Positions 18,387 to 27,511 are shown, counted from the first letter of the stretch. The stretch: 64,000 bases of DNA from Glycomyces sp. NRRL B-16210 (GCF_000719515.1 NZ_JOGR01000008.1:62001-126000); one strand, 5' to 3'. The notes: generated from the letters alone by a model not told the origin. Numbers and translations: made by a program.

Positions 18387-18420
18387 CGCGGTCGGTCGGC
18401 CCTCGGGCCGACCGACCGCG
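18387..18420. terminator. Perfect 16-bp hairpin after the amylase
   Basis: Arms 18387-18402 and 18405-18420 are perfectly complementary (CGCGGTCGGTCGGCCC and its reverse complement) with a two-base loop, or a CTCG tetraloop if the last pair opens. It starts six bases after the stop. No U-tract follows, as is common in actinomycetes. Confidence 0.85.
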
Positions 18421-18570
18421 CATTTGAGGGCACGGCCCACCGGTCCCGTGGCGACCTCTCGGCGGTCGGTGGCGGGCCTCACCGCCCTCGAATCGCGGCT
18501 CGGCCGCCGACGGTCCTCGCTCGTGAACGGTCGCGCCCGTATGCTGGGCGCCGCACGAGTAGGAGGCCCC

Positions 18571-19047
18571 GTGTTCAACCCGCGCTACCGGCGCCGCGAA
18601 CCGATCGACCCGGACCTCGCCGTCCCCGCCCGGCGCCGCGAGGCCGAACGCCCGCACCTCGCCGTCCTCGCGGCCGTCGCCCTCGGCGGCGGCATCGGCG
18701 CGACGGCCCGGTACGGCGCCTCGGTCGCCTGGCCCACCGCGCCCGACGGCTTCCCGTTCACGACGCTGCTGGTCAACGTCCTCGGCTGCGCCCTGATCGG
18801 CGTGCTCATGGCGGTGCTCGCCGAGGCCCGCAGCGCCCACCGGCTCGCCCGCCCGTTCCTCGGCACCGGCGTCCTGGGCGGCTTCACCACCTTCTCCACC
18901 TGGGCGCTCGAACTCCAGACCCTGGTCGAGCACGGCCAGGCCCGCGCCGCCTTGGTCTACCTGCTCGTCACCCTCGCCGCGGCATTGGCCGCGGTGTGGG
19001 CCGCGGCCGGGGCGACCCGCCGCCTGATCGCCTGGAGGCGGCGATGA
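18571..19047 (+). CDS. crcB: CrcB/Fluc fluoride channel subunit 1
   Basis: 158 residues from the GTG at 18571, chosen because AGGAGG lies just before it. A longer in-frame extension upstream is unlikely to be coding. There are four transmembrane helices after a ~30-residue basic head. Family motifs are GGGIGATARYGAS (helix 1), TLLVNVLGCALIG (the pore Asn) and GTGVLGGFTTFSTWALE (the helix-3 break with the conserved Phe/Thr track). It exports fluoride as part of a dual-topology dimer. Its stop overlaps the next gene, a second crcB, so the channel is probably a heterodimer. No convincing fluoride riboswitch was seen upstream. Confidence 0.88.
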   Translation: MFNPRYRRREPIDPDLAVPARRREAERPHLAVLAAVALGGGIGATARYGASVAWPTAPDGFPFTTLLVNVLGCALIGVLMAVLAEARSAHRLARPFLGTGVLGGFTTFSTWALELQTLVEHGQARAALVYLLVTLAAALAAVWAAAGATRRLIAWRRR

Positions 19048-19418
19048 CCTGGATCCTCGTGTTCCTCGGCGGCATGGCCGGGGCGGTCCTGCGGTACCTG
19101 ACCGACCGCGCCGTCCAGGCCCGGCACGGCACCGACTTCCCCTGGGGCACGTTCGGCGCCAACCTCATCGGGTGCCTCGTCCTCGGGTTCCTCGCCGGGG
19201 CCACCGCCGCCGGCGCGGCCCCGGAGCCGGTCCGCCTCCTGGTCGGCGTCGGCCTGTGCGGCGCGCTGACGACCTACTCGACCTTCGGTTACGAGACCCT
19301 CAGACTGGCCGAGACCGGCGCGCGGTTCTTCGCCTGCGCCAACGTGATCGTCTCGGTCACCGCGGGACTCGGCGCGCTGATGCTCGGCCTGACGGCCGCC
19401 GAGGCCGTCTGGGCCTGA
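19044..19418 (+). CDS. crcB: CrcB/Fluc fluoride channel subunit 2
   Basis: 124 residues, four transmembrane helices. Motifs are LGGMAGAVLRYLTDR, WGTFGANLIGCLVLGF (pore Asn) and VGLCGALTTYSTFGYE. ATGA overlaps the stop of subunit 1, so the two are made together. Paired crcB genes are usual in Gram-positives and give opposite-facing subunits of one channel. It ends two bases before the stop of the convergent GH127 gene. Confidence 0.9.
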   Translation: MTWILVFLGGMAGAVLRYLTDRAVQARHGTDFPWGTFGANLIGCLVLGFLAGATAAGAAPEPVRLLVGVGLCGALTTYSTFGYETLRLAETGARFFACANVIVSVTAGLGALMLGLTAAEAVWA

Positions 19419-19420
19419 CC

Positions 19421-21325
19421 TCACCTGGCGACGGGAAGGAAGACCCGCATCGTGGAGCTGCCGCGCTGCGCCCACCGGTGGTAGGGGATCAGGCGGACTT
19501 CGCTTGCGGCCGAAAGACCCTCGTCGTCGGGCGCGACCGACCGGTACGGCACGGCCCCCGGGCTCGGAAGCGGGTCGGCCCGCTCGAAGACTCGGACCAC
19601 GGCGCCGTCGCCTTCGGCCCGCGGCGCTTCGGTCGCGTCGATGCGGACCGACTCGATCGGCCAGGGCAGGTCCACCGATTCGGCGCACAGCACCAGCGGG
19701 CCCTTCTCGACCGCCACGCAGCCGCGGACCGCGTCGATGCGCTCGTCGGGCCAGGTCAGACGGGGCCGCACCGGCAGTTCGAGCGTCAACTCATCGCCTT
19801 TTCGGACTGCGGTTGCGGCCCAACCGGGTGCGACCTCCCGGGCCGCGTCGCCGTCGCTCAAGGTAGCGCCCTCGGCCCAGGACGGGACCCTGAGCCGCAA
19901 CTCGACTGGTGCCTCCGGCGCCTCGACCACCGCGATGCGCACCGTGCCCTCGTGCGGATACGCCGTGGTGACGTCGAGGTGCAGTTCGCCCGCGTCGAGG
20001 TGCACCTTCAAACGGCCGGAGGCGTATTGCAGGAGCGAGAGCGTGTCACCGTCCACTGTGGCGGCGTAGGCCTGCCAGCTCGCCAGGGTCCTCGCCAGGT
20101 TCGTCGGGCAGCACGACACGTCGAACCAAGGGGCGCGCACGCCGCCCTCGGCGCGCGGGTTCACCTCGCCCGGACGCACGTCCGCCGCCGCGCTGCGCTG
20201 GTGGAGCGGGTTGGCGTAGAAGAAGGAGCGCCCGTCCTCGGCCGGAGAGGCGGCGATGACGTTGTAGAAGGTCCGCTCGATGAGGTCGGCGTAGCGCACG
20301 TCGCCGGTGGCCAGGTGCAGCCGCCAGGAGACCATCACCGAGGCGATCCCCGCGCAGGTCTCGCAGTAGGCCCGGTCGGGCGGCAGCTCCCAGTCCTCGC
20401 CGAAGCCCTCGTCCTGATGGCGTGAGCCCATGCCGCCGGTCAGGTAGGTGCGGCGCTCCACGCTCCGGTCCCACTGCCGCGCAACGGCGTCGAGCAGGCC
20501 CGCGTCACCGGTGTCCACCGCGACGTCCGCCGCCCCCGCAGCCAGGTACAGCGCGCGCACCGCGTGGCCGCGCCAGACCTCGGCCTCGCGCACCGGCACG
20601 TCGTCCTGGAAGTACGAGGCGTCGAGCAGCGCGATGGGTTCGAGGGTGCCGCGGCCGCGGCGCTCGATGAAGACCCGGGCCTGTTCGAGGTAGCGCGGCT
20701 CGCCGAGGGCGCGGCCGAGTTCGGCCAGGCCCACCTCGATCTCCGGGTGCCCGCAGATGCCGTCGCTCGCGCCGGGGCCGAACTCGCGGCAGACGTGATC
20801 GGCCGCGCGGCGGGCGATCTCGACCAGCTTGTCCTCGCCGACGGTGCGCACGCGCGCGACCGCCGCCTGGAGCAGGTGCCCGGTGCAGTACAGCTCGTGC
20901 CCCGAGGACAGGTCGGTGTACCGGCCCGCCTGGCCGGTGTGGCCGTAGCAGGTGTTGAGGTAGCCGTCGTCGTCCTGGGCCGCGCCGATGCGGTCCACAA
21001 GGGACTCTAGAGCTTCCTTGGCTCGGGGGTCGCCCGAGCGTCCGGACTCCCACGCGAGGGCCTCGATGAGCTTGTAGACCTCCGAGTCGGAGAACTGCCA
21101 CCCCGGCCGGGGCCCGGCGGTGTCGCCGGCGGCCACCCGGTCGAAGTTCGCGACCCAGCCCAGGCGCTCCATCCACTCCAGGCAGTGGGCGAGGGTGGCG
21201 TCCGCGTTCGTCCGCTGCCGGTCGTGCCAGAAGCCGCCGGTGAGGGCCAGCTCGTCGAGTCCGAGGCCACGGCGCGCGCCGGTGCGGGGTTCGACCGGCA
21301 CGCGCTGACGGGAGGTGCGTTTCAA
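19421..21325 (-). CDS. GH127 beta-L-arabinofuranosidase-like enzyme
   Basis: 634 residues without a signal peptide, so it acts inside the cell. The (alpha/alpha)-barrel begins LTGGFWHDRQRTN and GWQFSDSEVYKLIEALAW. The catalytic region includes YCETCAGIASVMVSWR (Glu and a zinc-type Cys) and WFDVSCCPTNLARTLASW, the Cys-Cys-Pro motif in which GH127 has its nucleophilic cysteine. Beta domains follow to the C-terminus (VEKGPLVLCAES). It is the last gene of the solute-binding protein-permease-permease operon, so it probably cleaves arabinose from imported oligosaccharides. The family call is firm; the exact linkage is not. Confidence 0.88.
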   Translation of the reverse strand: MKRTSRQRVPVEPRTGARRGLGLDELALTGGFWHDRQRTNADATLAHCLEWMERLGWVANFDRVAAGDTAGPRPGWQFSDSEVYKLIEALAWESGRSGDPRAKEALESLVDRIGAAQDDDGYLNTCYGHTGQAGRYTDLSSGHELYCTGHLLQAAVARVRTVGEDKLVEIARRAADHVCREFGPGASDGICGHPEIEVGLAELGRALGEPRYLEQARVFIERRGRGTLEPIALLDASYFQDDVPVREAEVWRGHAVRALYLAAGAADVAVDTGDAGLLDAVARQWDRSVERRTYLTGGMGSRHQDEGFGEDWELPPDRAYCETCAGIASVMVSWRLHLATGDVRYADLIERTFYNVIAASPAEDGRSFFYANPLHQRSAAADVRPGEVNPRAEGGVRAPWFDVSCCPTNLARTLASWQAYAATVDGDTLSLLQYASGRLKVHLDAGELHLDVTTAYPHEGTVRIAVVEAPEAPVELRLRVPSWAEGATLSDGDAAREVAPGWAATAVRKGDELTLELPVRPRLTWPDERIDAVRGCVAVEKGPLVLCAESVDLPWPIESVRIDATEAPRAEGDGAVVRVFERADPLPSPGAVPYRSVAPDDEGLSAASEVRLIPYHRWAQRGSSTMRVFLPVAR

Positions 21326-21328
21326 GGA

Positions 21329-22156
21329 TCAGTCCTTTACGGCGCCGGCGGTCACGCCCGCGGCGACATAGCGTTGGGCGACGACCAGGAGGATCGCCGC
21401 GGGGAGCGAGGCGATCACCGCGGTCGCCATGATGGCGTTCCACTGGGTGGTGTTGTTGCCGATGTACTGGTAGATGCCGAGGGTGATCGGCACGAACTGG
21501 CCCGAGCGGCTCAGCGTGGACGCGAAGATGAAGTCCGACCACGCCCACAGGAACGCGAACAGCGCCACCGTCAGGGTCGAGTTGCGGCTCACCGGGAGCA
21601 CCACCTTGGTGAAGGTGCCCCAGGGGCCCGCGCCGTCGATGCGCGCGGCGTGCACGAGTTCGCGCGGGATGCCCGCCATGAACGTCGAGTACAGGAGCAC
21701 CCCGAACGGGACGGAGATCGTGGAGTCGGCCACGATCAGGCCCCACACCGAGTTCAGCAGGCCCAGGCGCACGTAGATCGCGTAGAAGCCCATCGCCATC
21801 ACGACCGCGGGGATCATCTGCGCGACCAGGAGCAGGAAGTTCAGCGTCCGGCCGCCGCGCAGGTTCAGGATCGCCAGCGCGTACCCGGCGGGCGCGGCGA
21901 TGACCACCGTCAGCACCACGCTCCCGAGGCCCACGACGAGGCTCGTCCCCAGCGAGGGGAGCTGCTGCGAGAGCGCCGCGGCGTACCCGTCGAAGGTCGG
22001 GCTGGTCGGGAACCAGTTGGGGCTGCTGCGGCGCAGGTCGCTCGCGTCGGTGAGCGAGACGTTCACCATCCAGTACACCGGGAAGAGCATCAGCGCGGTG
22101 AACACGACGCCGAGGACGGTCTTCCACCACGGCCTGGTGGAGGGGCGCGCGGTCAT
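21329..22156 (-). CDS. Carbohydrate ABC transporter permease (MalG type)
   Basis: 275 residues from the ATG at 22156, which overlaps the stop of the preceding permease (ATGA). Six transmembrane helices are visible. The cytoplasmic EAA loop reads ELVHAARIDGAGPWGTFTKVVLPVSR, matching EAAxxDGAxxxxxFxxIxLP. It starts with TALMLFPVYWMVNVS and ends VAQRYVAAGVTAGAVKD, typical of MalG-like subunits. It forms the channel with the preceding permease. No ATPase gene is nearby; such importers commonly share a central MsiK-like ATPase. Confidence 0.9.
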   Translation of the reverse strand: MTARPSTRPWWKTVLGVVFTALMLFPVYWMVNVSLTDASDLRRSSPNWFPTSPTFDGYAAALSQQLPSLGTSLVVGLGSVVLTVVIAAPAGYALAILNLRGGRTLNFLLLVAQMIPAVVMAMGFYAIYVRLGLLNSVWGLIVADSTISVPFGVLLYSTFMAGIPRELVHAARIDGAGPWGTFTKVVLPVSRNSTLTVALFAFLWAWSDFIFASTLSRSGQFVPITLGIYQYIGNNTTQWNAIMATAVIASLPAAILLVVAQRYVAAGVTAGAVKD

Positions 22157-23124
22157 GACTTCTCCCAGGATCGCTGCATCCGCACGTGGACGAATCCGAA
22201 GACGAGCGCGATGACGATGAGCAGGTTGCCGATCGCGGCGGCCGGCGAGAAGTCCGGCTGGCCGGTGCCGAAGGCCTCCCGGTAGGACCACACGGCGAGC
22301 GTCAGCGAGGCGTTGCCGGGGCCGCCGGTGGTCATGATCCAGATGACGTCGACGACCTTGAGCGTGTAGATGAACCCGAGCAGCAGCGTGATGCCGGAGA
22401 CGGGGCGCAGCAGCGGGAAGGTGATGCGCCAGAACTGCTGCCAGGCGGAGGCGCCGTCCAGGGAGGCCGCCTCGTAGACCTCGGCGGGGATCTGCTGGAG
22501 TCCGGCGTGGAGGATCACCAGGTTGAACGGGATGCCCAGCCAGATGTTCGCGATGATCACCGAGGTCAGGGCGGTGTCGGGGGAGGTGAGCCAGTTGATC
22601 TGCTCGCCGCCGAAGGCCTGGACGACCGAGTTGACGATCCCGTGGTCGGAGTTGAGCATCCACGCCCAGGTGGAGGCCGAGACGATGAGCGGCAGGAGCC
22701 AGGGCACCAGGAACAGGGCGCGCAGGAGGTTCGAGAGCCGGAAGTTCGCGTGGAAGAACACGGCCAGGCCCAGGCCGATCGCGTACTGGAACGCGATCGA
22801 GACGATCGTGAACAGCGCGGTGTTGGCGAGCGCGGTCGGGAAGGCGTTCGAGGAGAACACCTCGAGGTACTTCTCGATGCCCACGAAGTCGGGGTTGCCG
22901 AGGACGAAGGCCCGCACGGTGTAGTCGTGCACGCTCAGGTCGATGTTGCGCCACAGCGGATAGGCGTAGAACACCGCGAGGTAGGCGAGCAGCGGTGCGG
23001 CGAAGCCGACGGCGGTCCAGGTGCTCGCGGCGCCCGGTGGGCGGCGGCGGGCCGGTGCGGCGGGCACGCGGCCCGCCGCACCGTCGGACGCACGTCCGGT
23101 CTGGGTGACCGAGGTCGTGGTCAT
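22153..23124 (-). CDS. Carbohydrate ABC transporter permease (MalF type)
   Basis: 323 residues. The ATG at 23124 is preferred to that at 23133 because GAGGAG lies ten bases before it but touches the other. A basic, Pro-rich cytoplasmic head is followed by six transmembrane helices. The EAA loop EVYEAASLDGASAWQQFWRITFPLLRP is clear. The ending FVHVRMQRSWEKS is typical of MalF-like subunits. It pairs with the downstream permease and receives sugar from the upstream lipoprotein. Confidence 0.9.
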   Translation of the reverse strand: MTTTSVTQTGRASDGAAGRVPAAPARRRPPGAASTWTAVGFAAPLLAYLAVFYAYPLWRNIDLSVHDYTVRAFVLGNPDFVGIEKYLEVFSSNAFPTALANTALFTIVSIAFQYAIGLGLAVFFHANFRLSNLLRALFLVPWLLPLIVSASTWAWMLNSDHGIVNSVVQAFGGEQINWLTSPDTALTSVIIANIWLGIPFNLVILHAGLQQIPAEVYEAASLDGASAWQQFWRITFPLLRPVSGITLLLGFIYTLKVVDVIWIMTTGGPGNASLTLAVWSYREAFGTGQPDFSPAAAIGNLLIVIALVFGFVHVRMQRSWEKS

Positions 23125-23141
23125 GGGCGGCATGCTCCTCG

Positions 23142-24389
23142 TCAGCCGAGCGCGGCTTCGGCGTCGGCCTGGGCCTGTGCCAGGGCGTCGGCCGGGCTGG
23201 CCGATCCCGACAGGGCGTTCTGGACGGCCGTCCACAGCGCCTCGGAGATCTTCGGGTAGTCGGTGCCGAGGTTGTCGCTGGTGCGGCCCTTGGCTTCCCG
23301 CACGGCCGCGACCCACGGTTCGAGGTCGGGCTCGGCCGCCAGGAGGGCGTCCTGGCCCTCGGCGGTCGGCGGGACGTAGTAGGCGAAGGTGGTGGCGGTC
23401 TCGACGAAGCCCTCGGGCGTGGTCATGCACTCCACGATCTGGCGGGTGACGTCGTAGCGGTCGGTGTCGGCCTGCGCCGGGGCGATGATGAACTCGCCGC
23501 CGGTGGGCGCGGGCGCGATGCCGCCGTCCTGGCCGGGGATCTGGACGAGCCCGGTCGCGAAGTCGGCCTCGGCGGCGCTGTTGACCTGCCAGGTGCCGTT
23601 GACGGCGAAGGCGAACTCGCCGGTCAGGAACTCCTCCCAGGTGGTGTTCTGGGAGTTGGTGAGCACCGAGTTGGGGGCGTAGCCGGCGTCGAGCCAGCCG
23701 GTCCACAGCTCCAGCGCGGCCTGGGCCTGCGGCGAGTCGAGCTCGCGCAGGTCCGCTCCGGCGCCCCAGAACCAGGGCAGGAACTGGAAGGAGCCCTCTT
23801 CGGTGCCGATGGCGGCGAAGGTGATTCCCTTGTCGCCGCTGGCGGTGACCTGCGCGAGCGCGGCGGTCAGCGAGTCCCAGTCCACGATGGAGGCCGGGTC
23901 CACTCCCGCGGCGTCGAGCACGTCGGCGTTGTAGTAGATCGCGAGCGTGTTGGCGCCGATGGGGATGCCGTAGGCCTGGTCGTCCACGACGCCCGCGGCC
24001 AGGAGGTTCTCGTCGACGCCGGAGACGTCGAGGCCGAGTTCGTCCATGGTCGTGAGCATCTCGGTGTCGGCCAGTGTGGACACCGCCGGGTTGTCGAGCA
24101 GGATGACGTCGGGGCTCGTGCCCTCCTGGGCGGCGAGCAGGGCCCGGTTGGTCAGGTCCGTGGTGTCGGAGGCGGTGCGATCGATGGTCACGCCGGCCGC
24201 CTCGCCGCAGGCGTTCACGCGCTCGGCCCACGCGGAGTCGGCGGCGTGCTGCGGGTAGGGGTCCCACCAGGTGAAGGTGTCGGCGTCGGTGTCATCGCCG
24301 GACGAGCAGGCGCCCGCCAGGACGAGCGAGACCGCTGCCACCCCCGCCGCGGCGGACCGGGCGAGGGGTCGTGGGCTTCGGTACTTCAT
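23142..24389 (-). CDS. Sugar-binding lipoprotein of ABC importer
   Basis: 415 residues. The signal peptide ends in a lipobox (LVLAGAC), so the protein is lipid-anchored outside the membrane. The fold matches cluster-B extracellular solute-binding proteins: FTWWDPYPQHAADSAW at the front, PDVILLDNPAVSTLAD, YGIPIGANTLAIYYNADVL, a WDSLTAAL stretch, and GTWQVN-type residues around the sugar site. AGGAGGA precedes the ATG. It is first in the operon with two permeases and the GH127 enzyme. An operator-like site lies just upstream, matching sites at the LacI gene. The ligand is probably an arabinose-containing oligosaccharide (inference from GH127). Confidence 0.88.
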   Translation of the reverse strand: MKYRSPRPLARSAAAGVAAVSLVLAGACSSGDDTDADTFTWWDPYPQHAADSAWAERVNACGEAAGVTIDRTASDTTDLTNRALLAAQEGTSPDVILLDNPAVSTLADTEMLTTMDELGLDVSGVDENLLAAGVVDDQAYGIPIGANTLAIYYNADVLDAAGVDPASIVDWDSLTAALAQVTASGDKGITFAAIGTEEGSFQFLPWFWGAGADLRELDSPQAQAALELWTGWLDAGYAPNSVLTNSQNTTWEEFLTGEFAFAVNGTWQVNSAAEADFATGLVQIPGQDGGIAPAPTGGEFIIAPAQADTDRYDVTRQIVECMTTPEGFVETATTFAYYVPPTAEGQDALLAAEPDLEPWVAAVREAKGRTSDNLGTDYPKISEALWTAVQNALSGSASPADALAQAQADAEAALG

Positions 24390-24407
24390 GGTTGTTCCTC
24401 CTAGAAC

Positions 24408-24419
24408 GGAACCCGTTCG
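24408..24419. promoter_or_regulatory. Operator-like site before the sugar-import operon
   Basis: GGAACCCGTTCG agrees at 10 of 12 positions with CGAACCGGTTCG, found twice in the LacI/GH-A intergenic region. It sits directly before the ribosome site of the binding-protein gene, as expected for LacI-type repression. Confidence 0.5.
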
Positions 24420-24466
24420 GCGGCTTTGCCGTCCGGGGTGAGGGGCTGTGCCGTGGCGCGGCACCG

Positions 24467-25489
24467 TCACCGGCTCGGCGGCGGGGCGGTGCTGCCCCGG
24501 TCGACGAGTTCGGGGGCGACGAATCTGACGACGTGGGGGGCGTCGTCGGCGATCTCCTTCTCGATGCGGCGCACGAGCTGGCGCACCGCCATGCGCCCGA
24601 GCCGGTCGGGCGCGGACTCGATGGAGGAGAAGGGCAGGGAGAAGGTCCGGGCGAACTCGTCGGAGTAGCGGCCGACGACCGAGAGGTCGCCGGGCACCGA
24701 CAGCCGCCGCTCGTGCAGGACCGTGGGCAGGGCCGCGGCGGCGGCCTCGTTGTTGACGAGCAGGCCGGTGGCCTCGGGGTGGGCGTCGAGCAGGGCGTGC
24801 AGGGCGCGCCCGATCTCGGGCTGCGAGGACGGGGCGTGGACCGGCAGCAGGCGCGCGCCGCGCGCGGCGGCGGTCTCCATCGCGGCGTTCTGGAGCCGCC
24901 ACACGTAGGCGCCGCCGCGTTCGACCACGTGCTCGGGCTGGGAGACCAGGAGCAGTTCGCGGTGGCCGAGCGCGGTCAGGTGCTCGGCCATGGCGCGGCC
25001 GGCCTCCTCGAAGTCGAGGTCGAACACGTCGACGCCGGTGCAGTCGCCGGGGAGTCCGACGAGCGCGCCGGGCTGGGCGGCGGCGCGCAGCACCGGCAGG
25101 CGGTCGTCGTGCTCGGCGACGTTGAGCAGCACGACGCCGTCGACCATGCGCGAGTCGGTGAGGCGCTTGAGCGCGGCGGTGCCGTCGGCGTCGGAGCTGA
25201 GGAGGATGTCGTAGCCCAGGTCGCGGGCGGTGTTCGTGACGCCCTGGATGTACTGGAGCATCGCGGGGGCGAACTCGTCGGGCAGGAACTGGGCGAGCAG
25301 GCCGATGACCATGGCGCGGGAGGTGGCGAGGGCGCGGGCGCCCGCGTTCGGGGTGTAGCCCAGTTCGAGGGCGACCCGCTGGACGCGCAGGCGCACCTCG
25401 TCGGACACGGCCCGCTTGCCGCTCAAGGCGTACGAGGCGGTCGACCGCGCCACGCCCGCGGCGCGGGCCACGTCTCCGATGTTGACCAC
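24467..25489 (-). CDS. LacI-family transcription regulator of the sugar regulon
   Basis: 340 residues from the GTG at 25489, chosen for GAGGAGG at ideal spacing; a longer in-frame extension upstream lacks such a site. The DNA-binding domain reads VNIGDVARAAGVARSTASYALSG with the hinge helix NAGARALATSRAMVIGL. The sugar-binding domain follows: DGVVLLNVAEHDDRLP, VFDLDFEEAGRAMAEHL, TGLLVNNEAAAAALP and the terminal FVAPELVDRGSTAPP. It is divergent from the secreted GH-A gene and lies beside the import operon. The three CGAACCGGTTCG-like sites around these genes, plus one variant, are its likely operators. Confidence 0.9.
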   Translation of the reverse strand: MVNIGDVARAAGVARSTASYALSGKRAVSDEVRLRVQRVALELGYTPNAGARALATSRAMVIGLLAQFLPDEFAPAMLQYIQGVTNTARDLGYDILLSSDADGTAALKRLTDSRMVDGVVLLNVAEHDDRLPVLRAAAQPGALVGLPGDCTGVDVFDLDFEEAGRAMAEHLTALGHRELLLVSQPEHVVERGGAYVWRLQNAAMETAAARGARLLPVHAPSSQPEIGRALHALLDAHPEATGLLVNNEAAAAALPTVLHERRLSVPGDLSVVGRYSDEFARTFSLPFSSIESAPDRLGRMAVRQLVRRIEKEIADDAPHVVRFVAPELVDRGSTAPPPSR

Positions 25490-25543
25490 GGCGTCCTCCT
25501 CAAGCTGCGTCCGCACCGCGTCGGCGCTGTGTCGCCGATCATG

Positions 25544-25695
25544 CGAACCGGTTCGAAGCATAACCACCGGATCCCACGAATGCAAACCCGCCCCATCCAA
25601 GATCGATTCGCCCGGGAACTGCATATATAGAAGTACTTGCATCGAACGAAGTTCGAAACTAGCCTCCGGAGTGAGCGATCCGTCGAACCGGTTCG
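25544..25695. promoter_or_regulatory. Operators between LacI gene and secreted GH-A gene
   Basis: The perfect palindrome CGAACCGGTTCG occurs at 25544-25555 and 25684-25695. A related inverted repeat CGAAC-GAA-GTTCG lies at 25643-25655. The first would serve the LacI gene and the last the GH-A gene, whose ATG follows 23 bp later. The stretch around 25620-25640 is AT-rich (GCATATATAG) and suits a promoter. Confidence 0.65.
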
Positions 25696-25717
25696 CGCCC
25701 TCACCTTAGGAGAGAAC

Positions 25718-27433
25718 ATGCGATATCCCCTGAAACGGACGGTCGCGCGCGTCGCCGCGCTCGTCCTCTTGGTCGGCGCCGCCGTCGCGGGGGCGGCCGT
25801 CCCCGCGAACGCCGCCGGCCTCAACCTGACCGTGAACGTGAACCAGGTCGTGCGCCCGGCCACGCAGGTCGCCTCCGGCGGCCTCTACGGCGTCGGGTCC
25901 GACTCCCAGCCGACCACCGCGATGCTGCTGCCGCTCAACCCGACCAGCTTCACCCAGCCCGCCCCCGGCACCACCCACCTCGGCAACGGCGCGACCGAGC
26001 CGTGCTGCGACTCCCTCGACGTCGGCGCCAACCTCGTCCGCGCCGGCGCCCAGCAGTTCATCCGGATGCCCGACATCTACCCGTCCTTCCCCTACGTCTG
26101 GCAGGGCTGGGACGACTGGGAGGCGAAGGTCGAGAAGCAGGTCGAGGACCGCCTCGCGCGCACCGACCTGACCAACATCCACGGCTGGGAGCTGTGGAAC
26201 GAGCCCGACTGGACCTGGAACACCGCGCAGGCCGGCTCCTGGAACGCCGGCTGGGAGCGGACCTACGACCTGGTGCGGTCCCTCGACCCCGTGACCCCGA
26301 TCGTCGGCCCCAGCGACGCGCAGTACAACCACAACCGGATGCTGTCGTTCATGACCCACGCCCGCGACACCGGGACGCTCCCCGACGTCATCGTCTGGCA
26401 CGAGCTCGACGACATGAACTGGGACGCCTTCGCAGGTCACGTGGCCGACTACCGCGCGATCGAGAACCAGCTCGGCATCTCGCCGCGCCCGATCGCCATC
26501 AACGAGTACAACAGCTTCAACCAGATGGACATCCCCAGCGTCGCCCTCCACTGGATGGCCGTGTTCGAGCGCCACGGCGCCCGCGAGGCCCACCGCGCGT
26601 ACTGGTTCGAGGCCGGGACCTTCGACGGCCTGTTCACCCTCCAGAACCAGCCGACCGCCTCGTACTGGCTCTACCGCTGGTACGGCGACATGACCGGCAA
26701 CATCGTCCAGACCAACCCCGACAGCTGGCTCGACGGCGTCGCCGCCTACGACTCCTCCCGCAAGATCGTGAACGTCGTCTTCGGCGGCGACTGGGGCGAC
26801 AACACCGTCACCGTCAACGGCCTCGGCGACCTCGGGACCAGCGTGAACGTGGAACTGCGCTACACACCCGGCTCGGGCAGGCACACCGCCGTGAGCGCGC
26901 CGACGACGTTGAGCACCACCACGATGCAGACCAGCGGCGGCTCCATCTCGGTCCCGGTTCCCGACATGAACGCCGAGGGCGCTTACCAGCTCCTGGTCAC
27001 CCCGGCGGGCGGCCCGACCACCTCCTGGCAGCAGGTGTACGAGGCCGAGAACGCCACCGTCGTCAACGCCGTCACCCATGCCGCGGGCGGGGCCTCGAAC
27101 GGCTACTACGTCGGCAACATCGACGGCGACGCCGACATGCGCTCGGATTCGTTCGTCGACTTCACCGTCAACGTGCCCACCTCCCGCAGCTACACGATGA
27201 CGATCAGGTACGCCAACGGCACGGGAGCGAACTCGACGCACGGCCTCGCCTACAACGGCAGCGCATGGTCGACGGTCACCTACCCGCCGACGAGCGGCTG
27301 GGGGCAGTTCTCCACGACCACCGTCACGGTCAACCTCAACGCCGGCTACAACATGATCCGCCTGGCGAAGGGCTCCCCGTTCTTCGACGGCGGCACCGGC
27401 TACGCCGAGCTCGACAGCATCACCCTCACCTGA
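25718..27433 (+). CDS. Secreted clan GH-A glycoside hydrolase with C-terminal CBM35/CBM6-like domain
   Basis: 571 residues from the ATG at 25718 with TTAGGAGAG upstream. A signal peptide of ~33 residues ends near PANAAG. A catalytic barrel follows: ELWNEPDWTWN carries the acid/base Glu (about residue 162) and AINEYNSF the likely nucleophile (about residue 262), a clan GH-A layout with GH39-like flavour. A beta domain (about 345-435) and a C-terminal module from about 441 follow: YEAENATVVN...SNGYYVGNIDG...VDFTVNVP, the CBM35/CBM6 pattern. Operators shared with the import operon suggest it releases the oligosaccharides taken up there. The exact family and substrate are not certain. Confidence 0.8.
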   Translation: MRYPLKRTVARVAALVLLVGAAVAGAAVPANAAGLNLTVNVNQVVRPATQVASGGLYGVGSDSQPTTAMLLPLNPTSFTQPAPGTTHLGNGATEPCCDSLDVGANLVRAGAQQFIRMPDIYPSFPYVWQGWDDWEAKVEKQVEDRLARTDLTNIHGWELWNEPDWTWNTAQAGSWNAGWERTYDLVRSLDPVTPIVGPSDAQYNHNRMLSFMTHARDTGTLPDVIVWHELDDMNWDAFAGHVADYRAIENQLGISPRPIAINEYNSFNQMDIPSVALHWMAVFERHGAREAHRAYWFEAGTFDGLFTLQNQPTASYWLYRWYGDMTGNIVQTNPDSWLDGVAAYDSSRKIVNVVFGGDWGDNTVTVNGLGDLGTSVNVELRYTPGSGRHTAVSAPTTLSTTTMQTSGGSISVPVPDMNAEGAYQLLVTPAGGPTTSWQQVYEAENATVVNAVTHAAGGASNGYYVGNIDGDADMRSDSFVDFTVNVPTSRSYTMTIRYANGTGANSTHGLAYNGSAWSTVTYPPTSGWGQFSTTTVTVNLNAGYNMIRLAKGSPFFDGGTGYAELDSITLT

Positions 27434-27439
27434 GCGACC

Positions 27440-27468
27440 GGGGTTCGGGGGCCCGGCCCCCGAACCCC
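27440..27468. terminator. GC hairpin after GH-A gene
   Basis: Arms GGGGTTCGGGGG (27440-27451) and CCCCCGAACCCC (27457-27468) pair perfectly around a five-base loop, starting seven bases after the stop. Confidence 0.8.
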
Positions 27469-27511
27469 TCGCCTTCGCCTCCCGTTCGCCGGGGCGGCCT
27501 ATCATGGCGGC

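Noticed and set aside
18421..18570. Fluoride riboswitch before crcB
   Set aside because: I looked for the conserved GATGG/CCGCC pseudoknot pattern and could not build a convincing fold by eye.
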